Assembly: GCF_001570405.1 (NCBI RefSeq)
Contig: NZ_BBYM01000036.1
Span: forward strand, 25,809 to 89,808
Source of the DNA: Microtetraspora niveoalba
GTDB lineage: Bacteria; Actinomycetota; Actinomycetes; Streptosporangiales; Streptosporangiaceae
Direction: 5' to 3'
DNA length: 64,000 nt
The notes beneath the pieces are model-generated. The model did not search any database, was not told where the DNA came from, and saw nothing but the letters and a program-made list of their open reading frames with translations. The position numbers and the translations under genes were made by a program. Shown in pieces: positions 26,753 through 35,969 of this stretch (its first letter is position 1; the number at the start of each line of letters is the position of its first letter).

Positions 26753-27112
26753 TCAGGCGCGGGCGGGGGACAACTTCCGGGCCGCCTGGACGAACTCGTG
26801 GCACGCGTTCGCGCACTTCTGCATCATCGGGTCGCCGTCGCTCATGGACATGGCCATCTCGGCGCACTTGTCCGCGGCCCGCGCGCACAGCGACGCCATC
26901 TCCATGGCCATCGGCGACTGGCGCATCATCATGTCGCCGCACATGCGGGACATGTCGGAGCAGTCCATGAGGGCGCCCATCATCGCCATGTCGGCGTGCT
27001 TGCCGCCCTGCTGGAGACAGTGGGTCATGGTCTGCTCACAGCAGCTGTGCATCTCCATGCACTTGTCGATGCATCGCTGCATCTCCGCCGTGATCTTACT
27101 TTCCTGCTTCAT
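26753..27112 (-). CDS. Cys/Met-rich four-helix-bundle copper-storage-like protein (Csp/DUF326)
   Basis: 119 residues with 11 Cys and 18 or more Met. Cys pairs occur as C-x3-C or CC on successive helices (QRCIDKC, SCCEQTMTHC, CSDMSRMC, LCARAADKC, KCANACHEF), the layout of Csp copper storage proteins in which Cys line the core of a four-helix bundle and hold many Cu(I) ions. There is no signal peptide, so it is a cytosolic (Csp3-like) form. ATG at 27112 has GGGGAAG just upstream. The upstream region is AT-rich and lacks an obvious CsoR palindrome. Confidence 0.85.
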   Translation of the reverse strand: MKQESKITAEMQRCIDKCMEMHSCCEQTMTHCLQQGGKHADMAMMGALMDCSDMSRMCGDMMMRQSPMAMEMASLCARAADKCAEMAMSMSDGDPMMQKCANACHEFVQAARKLSPARA

Positions 27113-27478
27113 GCTTCCCCCGAGATCGTGACCGCCCGGCCGGCCGGGCCTGGTCGATGTGTGCGGGAGATGAGATTCCCCTCCACCAGCGGAGAGATGT
27201 GCCTATTTCGCTAATTTGATCACTATTTGCAAGGGATTTATGACCCCACGATCCTCCGCGGCGGAGACGGAGCCCGACGGCGCGCTCAGGGGGCGAGGCG
27301 GCCGGGCGGACGACCAGGGGCGGTACGGGACCCACGCGGCTCCCCTACCGCCGGGGAGAGGAGCCGTGGGCGCGGCCGGCGAGACGCTTTCATGATCGTG
27401 CGTCACGCGTACGCGTCGATCCCGGCCGAAGCCGGATGATCCCGGAGGATCGCCAGAGGCTCACCCCCGGGTCGGACG
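27113..27478. other. Intergenic region without gene
   Basis: 366 bp between the copper-storage-like gene (starting leftwards) and the end of the RNA methyltransferase gene. It holds an AT-rich patch at about 27205-27245, probably the promoter of the copper-storage gene, and an imperfect hairpin at 27331-27370. No supported gene. Confidence 0.6.
27331..27370 (-). terminator. Imperfect hairpin downstream of TrmA-like gene
   Basis: CCCACG(CG)GCTCC pairs with GGAGCCGTGGG around an inner CCCC/GGGG, with a small bulge. It lies about 110 bp beyond the methyltransferase stop. Confidence 0.4.
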
Positions 27479-28741
27479 CTATGCCGGCTCTTTGAGCAGG
27501 AGCGCGACGCACTCCACGTGGTGGGTCATCGGGTACTGGTCGAAGGCCCGCAGATCCGCGAGGCGGTAGCCGTACGGGGCGAACCAGGCGACGTCCCGCG
27601 ACAGGGTGGCCGGGTCGCAGGAGACGTAGACGATCCTGGGCGCGTCCAGCGTGGCCACCCGGTCCACCACGGACCGTCCCAGCCCCGCCCTCGGCGGGTC
27701 GACCACGACCAGGTCGGCCCGCTCGATCTCCAGCCGGTCGAGCGCCTCCTCGACCTTGCCCCGCTCGGTGACGGCCTGCGGCAGGTCCCTCAGGTTCCAC
27801 CGGGCGTCCTGCACGGCCTGCGGGTCGGACTCGATGCCCAGCACCGCGCCCTCCGGCCCCACCGCCTCGGCGAGCCCGGCGGCGAACAGGCCGACGCCGC
27901 AGTACAGGTCGAGCGCCCACTCCCCCGCCTTCGGCCGGGCGAAGTCGAGCACGGCGTCGAGGAGGGTCGCCGCCGCGCCCGGGTGCACCTGCCAGAAGCC
28001 GCTCGCGGTGACCCGGAAGTCCCGGTCGCCGACGCGCTCGGTCATGGCCGCGCGGCCGCGCAGCGCGCGCGTCCCCCTCCTGCCCTCGTCGATCAGGACC
28101 GCGGCGTCGACGTCGGGCAGGGACACCCTCCTGCCGGGCCTGGGGGTGACGATCACGGCGCGGTCGCCGCCGGAGGAGGCGACCACCTCGACGGTCTCCG
28201 CCCCCCGCCAGCCGAGCGACTCCGCTCCGACCTCCTCGACCGCCGGATGGGCGATCGGGCAGTGGTCCACGTGCTCGATCTCGTGGGACCGGTGGCGGCG
28301 CAGGCCGATGGAGCCGTCCCGGTCGGCGGCGAACTGCACCCGCGTGCGCCAGCCGAGCCCGCCGTCCGCCGCCCCGGGCACCTCCTCGACCGTCACCGGG
28401 CGCTCGACACCCGCGAGGCGGCGCAACTGCTCCTCGACGACGGCGGCCTTCAGCCGGCGCTGGGCCTCGGGCGAGGCGTGCTGCCAGTCGCAGCCGCCGC
28501 ACCTCCCCGGACCGCTGAACGGGCATGGCGGCGTCACCCGGTCCGGCGACGCCTCCAGGATCTCGACCGCGTCCGCCCGCAGGAACCGCGCGGTCTCCTC
28601 GGTGATCTCCGCGATCACGCGCTCGCCCGGGAGGGCGTGCCGTACGAACACGACCCGCCCCTCGTGGCGGGCCACGCACCAGCCGCCGTTCGCGACCTGG
28701 CCCACCGTCAACTCGATCGACATCGTGCTCTCCCCGCTCAT
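27479..28741 (-). CDS. TrmA/RlmCD-family RNA m5U methyltransferase
   Basis: 420 residues. A TRAM-like N-terminal domain (about 5-60) is followed by a Cys-rich iron-sulfur motif (CPFSGPGRCGGCDWQH) and a SAM methyltransferase domain with DLYCGVGLFA, DPPRAGLG and YVSCDPATL, whose Cys is the catalytic nucleophile. Such enzymes make 5-methyluridine in tRNA or 23S rRNA; which one cannot be told here. ATG at 28741 overlaps the upstream permease stop (ATGA); ATG at 28723 with GGGGAGAG before it is also possible. Co-transcription with the KimA-like permease is likely. Confidence 0.9.
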   Translation of the reverse strand: MSGESTMSIELTVGQVANGGWCVARHEGRVVFVRHALPGERVIAEITEETARFLRADAVEILEASPDRVTPPCPFSGPGRCGGCDWQHASPEAQRRLKAAVVEEQLRRLAGVERPVTVEEVPGAADGGLGWRTRVQFAADRDGSIGLRRHRSHEIEHVDHCPIAHPAVEEVGAESLGWRGAETVEVVASSGGDRAVIVTPRPGRRVSLPDVDAAVLIDEGRRGTRALRGRAAMTERVGDRDFRVTASGFWQVHPGAAATLLDAVLDFARPKAGEWALDLYCGVGLFAAGLAEAVGPEGAVLGIESDPQAVQDARWNLRDLPQAVTERGKVEEALDRLEIERADLVVVDPPRAGLGRSVVDRVATLDAPRIVYVSCDPATLSRDVAWFAPYGYRLADLRAFDQYPMTHHVECVALLLKEPA

Positions 28742-30774
28742 GCCTTGATCTCGCCCTTCTTCACGTCGGCGTGCGAACGCCGTACGGCGCCGGGCGCGAA
28801 CGCCTCGGGGCGCCCCTTGAGCCGGTCGGAGGAGGCGAGCTGCCACGGCACGCTGGTCACCATCACGCCGGGCTTGAACAGCAGGCGTCCCTTCAGCCGC
28901 AGCGCGCTCTGATTGTGGAGCAGGTGCTCCCACCAGCGGCCCACGACGTACTCGGGGATGTAAACGGTCACGACGTCACGGGGCGACTTGCGACGCAGCG
29001 ACTTGACGTAGTCGAGCACCGGCCCGGTGATCTCCCGGTAGGGCGAGTCGAGGATCTTCAACGGCACCGGGATGCCGCGCCGGTCCCACTCCTCCTGGAG
29101 GCGGGCCGCCTCGTCGGAGTCCACGCCCACGCTGACCGCCTCCAGGGTGGACGGCCGGGTGGCCCGCGCGTACGCGAGGGCGCGCAGCGTCGGCTTGTGG
29201 ATCTTGGACACGAGCACGATGGAGTGGTTGCGCGCGGGGAGCATCGTCTCGTCGATCTCACCCTCGGGCGCGGCCAGCTCGTCGGCGACCCGGTCGTAGT
29301 GGTGGCGGATGCCCTTCATCATCAGGAACAGCACCGGCATCGCGATGCAGACGATCCACGCGCCGTGCGTGAACTTCGTGAGCAGGACGACGACGAGCAC
29401 GATGGCCGTCATGACGCCGCCGAACCCGTTGATGACGCGGGAGCGGTGCATGCGGAAGCGCGTCCGGGCGTCGGCCTCGGTCCTCAGGTGCCGCGTCCAG
29501 TGCCGGACCATGCCGATCTGGCTGAGCGTGAACGACACGAACACGCCGACGATGTACAGATTGAGCAGCTTGCTGACATCGGCCTGGAACACCCAGATCA
29601 GCAGGCAGGCGCCGGCGGCGAGCAGGATGATGCCGTTGCTGAAGGCCAGCCGGTCGCCGCGGGTGTGGAGCTGGCGCGGCAGGTAGCGGTCCTGGGCGAG
29701 GATCGACGCGAGCACCGGGAAGCCGTTGAACGCGGTGTTCGCGGCCAGGAACAGGATGAGCGCGGTCACCGCGGCGATCGCGATGAACAGGATCGAGCCG
29801 TCGCCGAACACGGCGGACGCGACCTGCGCGATGATCGGCTGCTGGTAGTAGCCGGGCCCGGCGGGACGGCCGTTGATCAGGATGTCCGTGGCGATGTTCG
29901 CCGGCTCGGTCAGCTTCACCCCGGACTTGAGGCCGAGGTAGATGATGCCGCTGAACATCACGACCGCGATGAGGCCCATCATGAGCAGCGTCGTCGCGGC
30001 GTTCTTGCTCTTGGGCTTGCGGAACGCGGGCACGCCGTTGCTGATCGCCTCGACGCCGGTGAGGGCGGCGCAGCCCGAGGAGAACGCGCGCAACACCAGG
30101 AACGCCATCGCGAACCCGGCGATGTCGGCCTGTTCGGCCACGATCCGGTACTCGGCCGTCGGGGCGCGCAGCTCGTCTCCGAGCACGAGCAGCCGGAACA
30201 GCCCCCACAGGACCATGCCGATCACCGCGATCATGAACGCGTACGTCGGGACCGCGAAGGCCACACCCGACTCGCGGATGCCGCGCAGGTTCATGATGGT
30301 CAGCAGGACGACGATCGCGATCGCCACCAGCGGCCGGTTCTCCGCCACGAACGGCACCGTGGCGCCCACGTAGTCGGCGCCGTTGGCGACGGACACCGCG
30401 ACGGTCAGCACGTAGTCCACGAGCAGGGCGCTCGCCACGGTGAGCCCGGCGCTCGACCCGAGGTTGGTGGTGGCGACCTCGTAGTCGCCGCCGCCGCTCG
30501 GGTAGGCGTGCACGTTCTGCCGGTACGAGGCGACCACAGTGAGCATGACCAGCACGACGCCCGCCGCGACCCACGGGCTGTAGCTGTAGAACGCGGCGCC
30601 GCCCAGCGAGAGGATGACGAGGATTTCCTGCGGCGCGTACGCGACGGAGGAGAGTGCGTCACTGGCGAAAACCGGAAGTGCAACACGTTTGGGGAGCAAC
30701 TGGTCGTGGAGCTGCGTGCTGCGAAGCGCGCGCCCTACGAGAAGCCGCTTGACGAGGTCCGTCACCTTTGACAC
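28738..30774 (-). CDS. APC-superfamily permease, KimA-like (putative K+ importer)
   Basis: 678 residues: about 12 membrane segments to residue ~460, then a soluble C-terminal domain. LPKRVALPVFASDALSSVAY, SYRQNVHAYPSGGGDYEVAT and SALLVDYVLTVAVSVANGAD closely resemble KimA (YdaO) of Bacillus, a high-affinity K+ importer controlled by c-di-AMP. GTG at 30774 (VSKVTDLVKRLL) matches homologues; the longer frame overlaps the divergent trkA gene. Two TrkA-type K+ regulators are encoded divergently, 106 bp away, which supports a K+ role. Substrate remains inferred. Confidence 0.8.
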   Translation of the reverse strand: MSKVTDLVKRLLVGRALRSTQLHDQLLPKRVALPVFASDALSSVAYAPQEILVILSLGGAAFYSYSPWVAAGVVLVMLTVVASYRQNVHAYPSGGGDYEVATTNLGSSAGLTVASALLVDYVLTVAVSVANGADYVGATVPFVAENRPLVAIAIVVLLTIMNLRGIRESGVAFAVPTYAFMIAVIGMVLWGLFRLLVLGDELRAPTAEYRIVAEQADIAGFAMAFLVLRAFSSGCAALTGVEAISNGVPAFRKPKSKNAATTLLMMGLIAVVMFSGIIYLGLKSGVKLTEPANIATDILINGRPAGPGYYQQPIIAQVASAVFGDGSILFIAIAAVTALILFLAANTAFNGFPVLASILAQDRYLPRQLHTRGDRLAFSNGIILLAAGACLLIWVFQADVSKLLNLYIVGVFVSFTLSQIGMVRHWTRHLRTEADARTRFRMHRSRVINGFGGVMTAIVLVVVLLTKFTHGAWIVCIAMPVLFLMMKGIRHHYDRVADELAAPEGEIDETMLPARNHSIVLVSKIHKPTLRALAYARATRPSTLEAVSVGVDSDEAARLQEEWDRRGIPVPLKILDSPYREITGPVLDYVKSLRRKSPRDVVTVYIPEYVVGRWWEHLLHNQSALRLKGRLLFKPGVMVTSVPWQLASSDRLKGRPEAFAPGAVRRSHADVKKGEIKA

Positions 30775-30880
30775 GACTGTCGATGCTAGTCCTTCACCTC
30801 GGCTCCCCGCGCACCCGGCGTCCGCTCTGGGAGACATACTGTGCTCGAAGGAGACCGCCTCTACCCAACGGCGGGAGAGC

Positions 30881-31549
30881 ATGCATATCGTGATCATGGG
30901 ATGCGGGCGGGTCGGATCGACTCTCGCCCACATTCTCGAGGACAGCGGCCACTCGGTCGCGATCATCGACCGTGACCCGCAGGCCTTCCGCAGGCTGCGC
31001 GCGGGCTTCCGAGGACGACGGGTCACCGGGGTCGGCTTCGACCGCGACGTCCTCGAGGAGGCGGGGCTGGGGACGGCGTCCGCCTTCGTCGCGGTGAGCA
31101 GCGGCGACAACTCCAACATCATCTCCGCGCGCGTGGCCCGCGAGACCTTCGGCGTGGACAACGTCGTCGCCCGCATCTACGATCCCCGGCGGGCGGAGGT
31201 CTACCAGCGGCTCGGCATCCCGACCGTGGCCACGGTCCGCTGGACCGCCGACCAGATCCTGCGCCGGGTCCTGCCCGAGGGCGCCGAGCCACTCTGGCGC
31301 GACCCCACCGGCACGGTGATCCTCGCCGAGATGGCGTTCAACGCCGGCTGGATCGGGACCCGGACCCGCAGGGTCGAGGAGGCGACGGGCAGCCGGGTCG
31401 CCTTCATCAACCGCATGGGCGAGGCCCTGGTGCCCAAGGACGACACCGTCATCCAGGACGGGGACGTCCTGCACGTCATCGCCGCCGAGAACGACATGGA
31501 CCGGATCAACAAGGTGCTGGCCGCCGCACCGTCGGAGAGTGAGCACTGA
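30881..31549 (+). CDS. TrkA-family potassium uptake regulatory protein (CeoB-type)
   Basis: 222 residues. N-terminal Rossmann RCK domain with the NAD(H)-binding GCGRVGSTLA (8-17) and IIDRD, and a C-terminal TrkA-C domain (about 140-220). TrkA/RCK proteins gate K+ transporters in response to nucleotides. ATG at 30881 with GGGAG just upstream. Its stop overlaps the next start (TGATG). Divergent from the KimA-like permease. Confidence 0.92.
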   Translation: MHIVIMGCGRVGSTLAHILEDSGHSVAIIDRDPQAFRRLRAGFRGRRVTGVGFDRDVLEEAGLGTASAFVAVSSGDNSNIISARVARETFGVDNVVARIYDPRRAEVYQRLGIPTVATVRWTADQILRRVLPEGAEPLWRDPTGTVILAEMAFNAGWIGTRTRRVEEATGSRVAFINRMGEALVPKDDTVIQDGDVLHVIAAENDMDRINKVLAAAPSESEH

Positions 31550-32208
31550 TGCGCGTCACCATCGCGGGCGCGGGCGCCGTCGGGCGCTCCATCGCCGCCG
31601 AGCTCCTGGAGAACGGCCACGAGGTCCTTCTCATCGACGTCGACCCACGGGCCATCAAGATCGACAGCGTTCCGCGCGCGGAATGGCTCCTCGCCGACGC
31701 GTGCGAGATCTCCTCGCTCGACGAGGCGGGGCTGAACGGCTGCCAGGTGGTGATCGCGGCCTCCGGCGACGACAAGGTCAACCTGGTCGTCTCGCTGCTG
31801 GCCAAGACCGAGTACGGCGTGCCCCGCGTCGTCGCCCGGATCAACCACCCCAAGAACGAGTGGCTGTTCAACGAGTCCTGGGGCGTCGACGTGGCGGTCT
31901 CGACACCGCGTCTGCTCTCCGCGCTGGTCGAGGAGGCCGTCAGCGTGGGCGACCTCGTCCGGCTGATGACCTTCCGGCAGGGCCAGGCGAACCTGGTCGA
32001 GCTCACCCTGGCCGAGGACGCGCCGGTGGTGGGCCAGCGGGCCGGTTCCGTCCCGTGGCCGGTGGACGCGGCGCTGGTCGCGATCCTGCGCGAGGGCCGG
32101 GTCCTGGTCCCCTCCGCCGACGATCCGCTGGAGGCCGGGGACGAGCTGCTCTTCGTGGCCAACCAGGACGTCGAGCACGAGCTGGCCGAGCTGCTGTCGG
32201 GGCGCTGA
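31549..32208 (+). CDS. TrkA-family potassium uptake regulatory protein (CeoC-type)
   Basis: 219 residues, paralogue of the preceding protein. RCK domain with GAGAVGRSIA and LIDVDP, and a TrkA-C domain ending GDELLFVANQDVEHEL. The TGATG overlap implies coupled translation and a 1:1 complex. The pair matches the ceoBC arrangement of mycobacteria. Confidence 0.92.
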   Translation: MRVTIAGAGAVGRSIAAELLENGHEVLLIDVDPRAIKIDSVPRAEWLLADACEISSLDEAGLNGCQVVIAASGDDKVNLVVSLLAKTEYGVPRVVARINHPKNEWLFNESWGVDVAVSTPRLLSALVEEAVSVGDLVRLMTFRQGQANLVELTLAEDAPVVGQRAGSVPWPVDAALVAILREGRVLVPSADDPLEAGDELLFVANQDVEHELAELLSGR

Positions 32209-32224
32209 GCCCCGTAGCCGCCGC

Positions 32225-32254
32225 GGCGCGGCCGCCCGCCTCGGGGGCCGCGCC
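32225..32254. terminator. Hairpin between convergent trkA and DUF3159 genes
   Basis: GGCGCGGCC (32225-32233) and GGCCGCGCC (32246-32254) form a 9-bp stem with a 12-nt loop in the short convergent gap. Confidence 0.55.
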
Positions 32255-32255
32255 C

Positions 32256-32921
32256 TCAGCCCGCCGCGTTGTCCTGCAACGGCGTACGGCCGCGGGCGAG
32301 CACCCACACCATGGCGGCGAGCGCCGCGACCTGGAGCGGCCAGCCCAGCGCGATCTTGGTGACGCCGAGCGTGACCACCTGGTCGAACATGTAGAGCGGA
32401 AGCTGCACCACCACGCGCACCAGGCACGGCAGCATCAGCAGCCAGGTGAGCTTGGAGCACAGCCGGACCATGCCGGCGTCCTTGTGCCACGCCGTCGGGT
32501 CGCCCGTCACCGAGCCGATGAGGAAGCCGACCACCGGCCAGCGGGTCACGATCGACAGCAGCATGGCCCCGGCGTACACGGCGTTGTAGAGGATGCCGGG
32601 CAGGAAGTAGTCCTTGGCGTCGCCGCTGCGGGTGGCGAAGAACGCGCCGATGGCGATGCCGACGAGGCTGTTGAGCACGAACTGGGGCGTGCTGCGCTGG
32701 ACGAGCCGCACCACCAGCAGGACCACCGCGGTCGCGATGCTGACGATCAGCGAGGGCTTGAGCTGGCTGGTGCCCACCCACATCGCGGTGAAGGCGATGG
32801 TGGGCACCGCCGCCTCGACGATCCCCCTCTTGCCGCCCAGCGCCTTGCCGAGCTGGGCGCGCAGCGCCGCCTCGACGGTGTCGTGAGCGGCGTGCGTCGC
32901 CGTGACGTCCGCTGCACTCAT
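32256..32921 (-). CDS. DUF3159 membrane protein
   Basis: 221 residues with about five to six membrane helices (VEAAVPTIAFTAMWV, SLIVSIATAVVLLVVRLV, FVLNSLVGIAIGAFFA, WPVVGFLIGSVTG and others). It is an actinobacterial family of unknown function. ATG at 32921 has AGGAGG 5 nt upstream. It stands in a conserved run with the OB-fold, DUF3710 and dut genes, all on the same strand. Confidence 0.85.
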   Translation of the reverse strand: MSAADVTATHAAHDTVEAALRAQLGKALGGKRGIVEAAVPTIAFTAMWVGTSQLKPSLIVSIATAVVLLVVRLVQRSTPQFVLNSLVGIAIGAFFATRSGDAKDYFLPGILYNAVYAGAMLLSIVTRWPVVGFLIGSVTGDPTAWHKDAGMVRLCSKLTWLLMLPCLVRVVVQLPLYMFDQVVTLGVTKIALGWPLQVAALAAMVWVLARGRTPLQDNAAG

Positions 32922-33017
32922 GATTCCTCCTCGCGTCGCGACCGGTTCGTCCGGCCGCGCGGCGCGTCGCCCGCGTCCGCCCGCCGAGGACGCGCGTTCA
33001 CGCGCGCTCCCCGGCGA

Positions 33018-33407
33018 TCACTGACCACCGGCTGGGCGAAGCTCGTAACGTGGGTTGAACATGACCTTACGGCCGTCCTGGACGCTGACCAGGCCCTCCG
33101 CGCGGACCACACGGCCCGGCTCGATGCCGACGATCTTGCGTCGGCCGAGCCACACCAGGTCGATCACGTCGGATCCGTCGTACAGCTCCGCTTCCAGGGC
33201 GGGCGCCCCGCCCCTGGGACGGAGCGTGACGGTCCGCAGCGTACCGGCGACGCAGGAGCGCTGCCGCTCACCGCAGGAGGCGATGGGCGTCGCGCCGTGG
33301 CGCCCGAGGTCCTCGCGGAGCTCTTCGGCCTCCAACTCGGCCTGGGTGCTGGTCAGCCGCTGGAAGAAGCCGCGCAGGCCCTTCCGCACCGGCTCAGCCG
33401 TGCTCAT
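33018..33407 (-). CDS. OB-fold nucleic-acid-binding protein
   Basis: 129 residues. After a helical N-terminus (TSTQAELEAEELREDLGR) comes an OB-fold of about 80 residues (CVAGTLRTVTLRPRGGAPAL, DGSDVIDLVWLGRRKIVGI, GRVVRAEGLVSVQDGRKVMF), like the tRNA-anticodon/RecG-type OB domains. This conserved small protein is found next to DUF3159 in actinomycetes. Function unknown; nucleic-acid binding is inferred from the fold. Confidence 0.85.
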   Translation of the reverse strand: MSTAEPVRKGLRGFFQRLTSTQAELEAEELREDLGRHGATPIASCGERQRSCVAGTLRTVTLRPRGGAPALEAELYDGSDVIDLVWLGRRKIVGIEPGRVVRAEGLVSVQDGRKVMFNPRYELRPAGGQ

Positions 33408-33569
33408 CGATCGCTCACCGTCTCCTCGCGGGCCTGGGGCCGCTTCGCCGCCGCCGGGCGCTCCCGTGGGGGGCGCGCCCCGGCGGCACTCCGCGTGCTC
33501 ACCGAGCTCGCTCCGTGTACATGCTTTCCCAGCCTAGGTGATGGGACGCGGCGGAGCGCATGCCGGGTT

Positions 33570-34238
33570 TCACCGGATCTCGGAGATCTCCGGGCCCCGC
33601 TCGAACGGCCGGAACTCCTCGTGCTCGGGCTCCTGCTCCATGGCGTGCCTGGCCTCGGCGGGCAGCCGCAGCTCGATGGGCTCACGGGGGGCCATCGGCT
33701 CGTCGCCGCGGACCACGACGATGTCGCGGACGACGCCTTCGAGGGTCGCCGCCGCGGCCTCGTCGAGCGCGGCCCGGCCGCTCAGGGCCGCCCGCAGCAG
33801 CCAGCGCGGCCCGTCGACGCCGATGTAGCGCACCGGCTGCGGGTCGCGGCCCTCCGCCGGGACCCTCGCGGCCAGCTCCGTCCCGAAGGGACCCTCCCGC
33901 TCCTCGGTGGTGCCGCCGACGGCGGCCACCTCGCGGGCCAGCTCCGCCCGGACCTCGTCCCAGATGCCGCCGCGCTTGGGCGCGGCGAACGCCTGCACCT
34001 GCAGGGCGCTCTCCTCGACGAGGACGACGGCGCCGACGATGCTGTCACCCGACACGGTGAGCTGGACCTCGAAGCCGGGGCCGACGGGCAGGAGCAGCCC
34101 GCCCAGATCGACCCGCTCGCCCTCGGGATATCCCTCGTCCGCGTCCCACGGACCTGATTCGCGCGCGGGAGCGGCTTGCTCCTTCTCGGGTACGGCCTGC
34201 GCCGTCTCCTCCTCCGCGCGCCGGCGACGTCCGAACAC
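33570..34238 (-). CDS. DUF3710 family protein
   Basis: 222 residues. A basic start (VFGRRRRAEEE) and acidic linker lead to a conserved domain from about residue 45 (RVDLGGLLLPVGPGFEVQL, VQAFAAPKRGGIWDEVRAEL, RYIGVDGPRWLLRAALSG). GTG at 34238 is preferred: AAGGAG lies 10 nt upstream and the family starts this way. GTG at 34247 is too close to that site. Function unknown; it always lies beside dut in actinomycetes. Confidence 0.88.
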   Translation of the reverse strand: MFGRRRRAEEETAQAVPEKEQAAPARESGPWDADEGYPEGERVDLGGLLLPVGPGFEVQLTVSGDSIVGAVVLVEESALQVQAFAAPKRGGIWDEVRAELAREVAAVGGTTEEREGPFGTELAARVPAEGRDPQPVRYIGVDGPRWLLRAALSGRAALDEAAAATLEGVVRDIVVVRGDEPMAPREPIELRLPAEARHAMEQEPEHEEFRPFERGPEISEIR

Positions 34239-34275
34239 GTCGTTCACACTCCTTAGGACCTGTGCTCGCCTGTGA

Positions 34276-34713
34276 TCAACGACCGGTGGAGCCGAACCCG
34301 TTCGCACCGCGTACGGAGCCGGGCAGGCGGTCCACCTCGTGGAAGGACGCCTTCTCCACTCGCTGGATGACCAGCTGGGCGATGCGGTCGCCGCGCTTCA
34401 GCCGGGCGGCGTCCTTGGTGTCGGTGTTGAGGAGTGTCACCTTGATCTCGCCGCGGTACCCCGCGTCGACCGTGCCCGGCGCGTTCACCAGGGTGACGCC
34501 GAACTTCGACGCGAGCCCCGACCGGGGATGTACGAACGCGGCGTATCCGTCCGGAAGCGCGATCGCCACCCCGGTGCCGACGACGGCGCGTTCCCCCGGC
34601 AGCAGCTCGACATCCTCGACGGCGTACAGGTCGGCGCCTGCGTCACCGGGATGCGCGTAGCCGGGGAGCGGAAGCCCCGTGTCGAGACGGTGGATCAGCA
34701 CCTCAACATTCAT
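34276..34713 (-). CDS. dut: dUTP pyrophosphatase
   Basis: 145 residues, trimeric dUTPase. All five motifs are present: DAGADLYAVED, HPRSGLASKFG, NAPGTVDAGYRGEIKV, RGDRIAQLVI and RGANGFGSTG. It hydrolyses dUTP to dUMP, keeping uracil out of DNA and feeding dTMP synthesis. ATG at 34713. It lies directly upstream of the DUF3710 gene and 11 bp after the PerM-like gene. Confidence 0.97.
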   Translation of the reverse strand: MNVEVLIHRLDTGLPLPGYAHPGDAGADLYAVEDVELLPGERAVVGTGVAIALPDGYAAFVHPRSGLASKFGVTLVNAPGTVDAGYRGEIKVTLLNTDTKDAARLKRGDRIAQLVIQRVEKASFHEVDRLPGSVRGANGFGSTGR

Positions 34714-34724
34714 GAGCCAAGACA

Positions 34725-35906
34725 CTACCCGTTGCGCTGGGGAGATACCGCCTCTCCGGGAGCGGGCGGCTCCGCCGTGGAGCGTTCCCGGGACTCGTCC
34801 CCGCTCGGGTGCAGCGGCTGGGACCGCGGGGGCTCCGTGGCCGGCGCCGGCGGCTCGCGGCGGAGCAGCTCCTGGAGCACGCGGTAGATGACCGCGGCGA
34901 CCGGGACCGCGACAGCCGCGCCCGCGATGCCCGCGATGACGCCGCCCACGCCCAGCACCAGGATGATCGCCAGCGGGTGGAACTCCACCGCGCGGCCGAC
35001 GATGAGCGGTTGCAGGACGTGGTTCTCCAGCTGCTGCTCGACGATCAGGACGCCGATGAAGATCACGGCTCCCAGCCAGCCCTGCGAGCCGAACGTCACG
35101 AGCGTGCCGACGGCGCCCGCGAAGAGGATGCCGACGATCGGGATGAAGCTCGATATGAAGACCAGCACCGCTATCGGCGCCCACAGCGGCACGCCGAGCA
35201 CGGCCAGGGTGGCGCCGATGACGATGCCGTGTATCGCGGAGATCGCGACGGTGCCCTGGACGTAGTGCGAGAGCGTGCGCCAGGCGGACCGGCCCGCCCG
35301 GTCGACCTTGGCCGACGCGCCGCCGAACGCGCGCAGGAACCAGTTCCAGATGCGGTCGCCGTCCTTGAGGAAGAAGAACGTCACGAAGAGCATCAGCACG
35401 ATGCCGGCGAGCACCTCGATCACGGCCGTGGCGCCGGTGATGACCGTCCCGGTGATCTGCCCGCGCCGCTCGGAGAGCTGTTTCGTCAGCTCGTCGATGA
35501 CGCCGGTGATCTGGGACTCCTTCAGGTGGAGGGGCCCGTGGATCAGCCAGCCCTGCACGTCGTGCGAGGTCTTGGCGATCTGGTCGATGAGGCGGGGAGC
35601 CTCCTCGTTGGCCCGGGTGCCGATCAGGAACCCGATGCCGACGATGACCGCGAAGAACAGCAGCATCGTGAGCCAGGTGGCGTATATCGGCCGCATCCGC
35701 CTGCGCAGCCGGCCGGTGACCGGATAGAGCAGGGCCGTCAGCAGGAAGGCCACCGCGACCGGGAGGGCCACGATGCCGACGCGGCCGATGATCTGCCAGA
35801 AGAAGTAGATGACGACGCCGAGGACGATCAGGCACGCGCCCCACACGGCGAGTGTGATCAGCGTGGGGGGCACGTGGAGCGTTCGACGTTGCTTTTCCGG
35901 GATCAC
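34725..35906 (-). CDS. AI-2E family (PerM/UPF0118) transporter
   Basis: 393 residues, about eight membrane segments in the PerM arrangement (two at the start, a cytoplasmic-extracytoplasmic loop, then five or six). VLIVEQQLENHVLQPLIVGR and PIVGILFAGAVGTLV are hallmarks. GTG at 35906. Family members export autoinducer-2 or small ions and solutes; the substrate here is unknown. A Pro-rich hydrophilic tail of about 45 residues ends it. Confidence 0.88.
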   Translation of the reverse strand: MIPEKQRRTLHVPPTLITLAVWGACLIVLGVVIYFFWQIIGRVGIVALPVAVAFLLTALLYPVTGRLRRRMRPIYATWLTMLLFFAVIVGIGFLIGTRANEEAPRLIDQIAKTSHDVQGWLIHGPLHLKESQITGVIDELTKQLSERRGQITGTVITGATAVIEVLAGIVLMLFVTFFFLKDGDRIWNWFLRAFGGASAKVDRAGRSAWRTLSHYVQGTVAISAIHGIVIGATLAVLGVPLWAPIAVLVFISSFIPIVGILFAGAVGTLVTFGSQGWLGAVIFIGVLIVEQQLENHVLQPLIVGRAVEFHPLAIILVLGVGGVIAGIAGAAVAVPVAAVIYRVLQELLRREPPAPATEPPRSQPLHPSGDESRERSTAEPPAPGEAVSPQRNG

Positions 35907-35969
35907 AACGTCCAGCCTGGCACGTCACCCCCCGACGCGCGCAGCCGAATATTCATCCGGCGACACACA

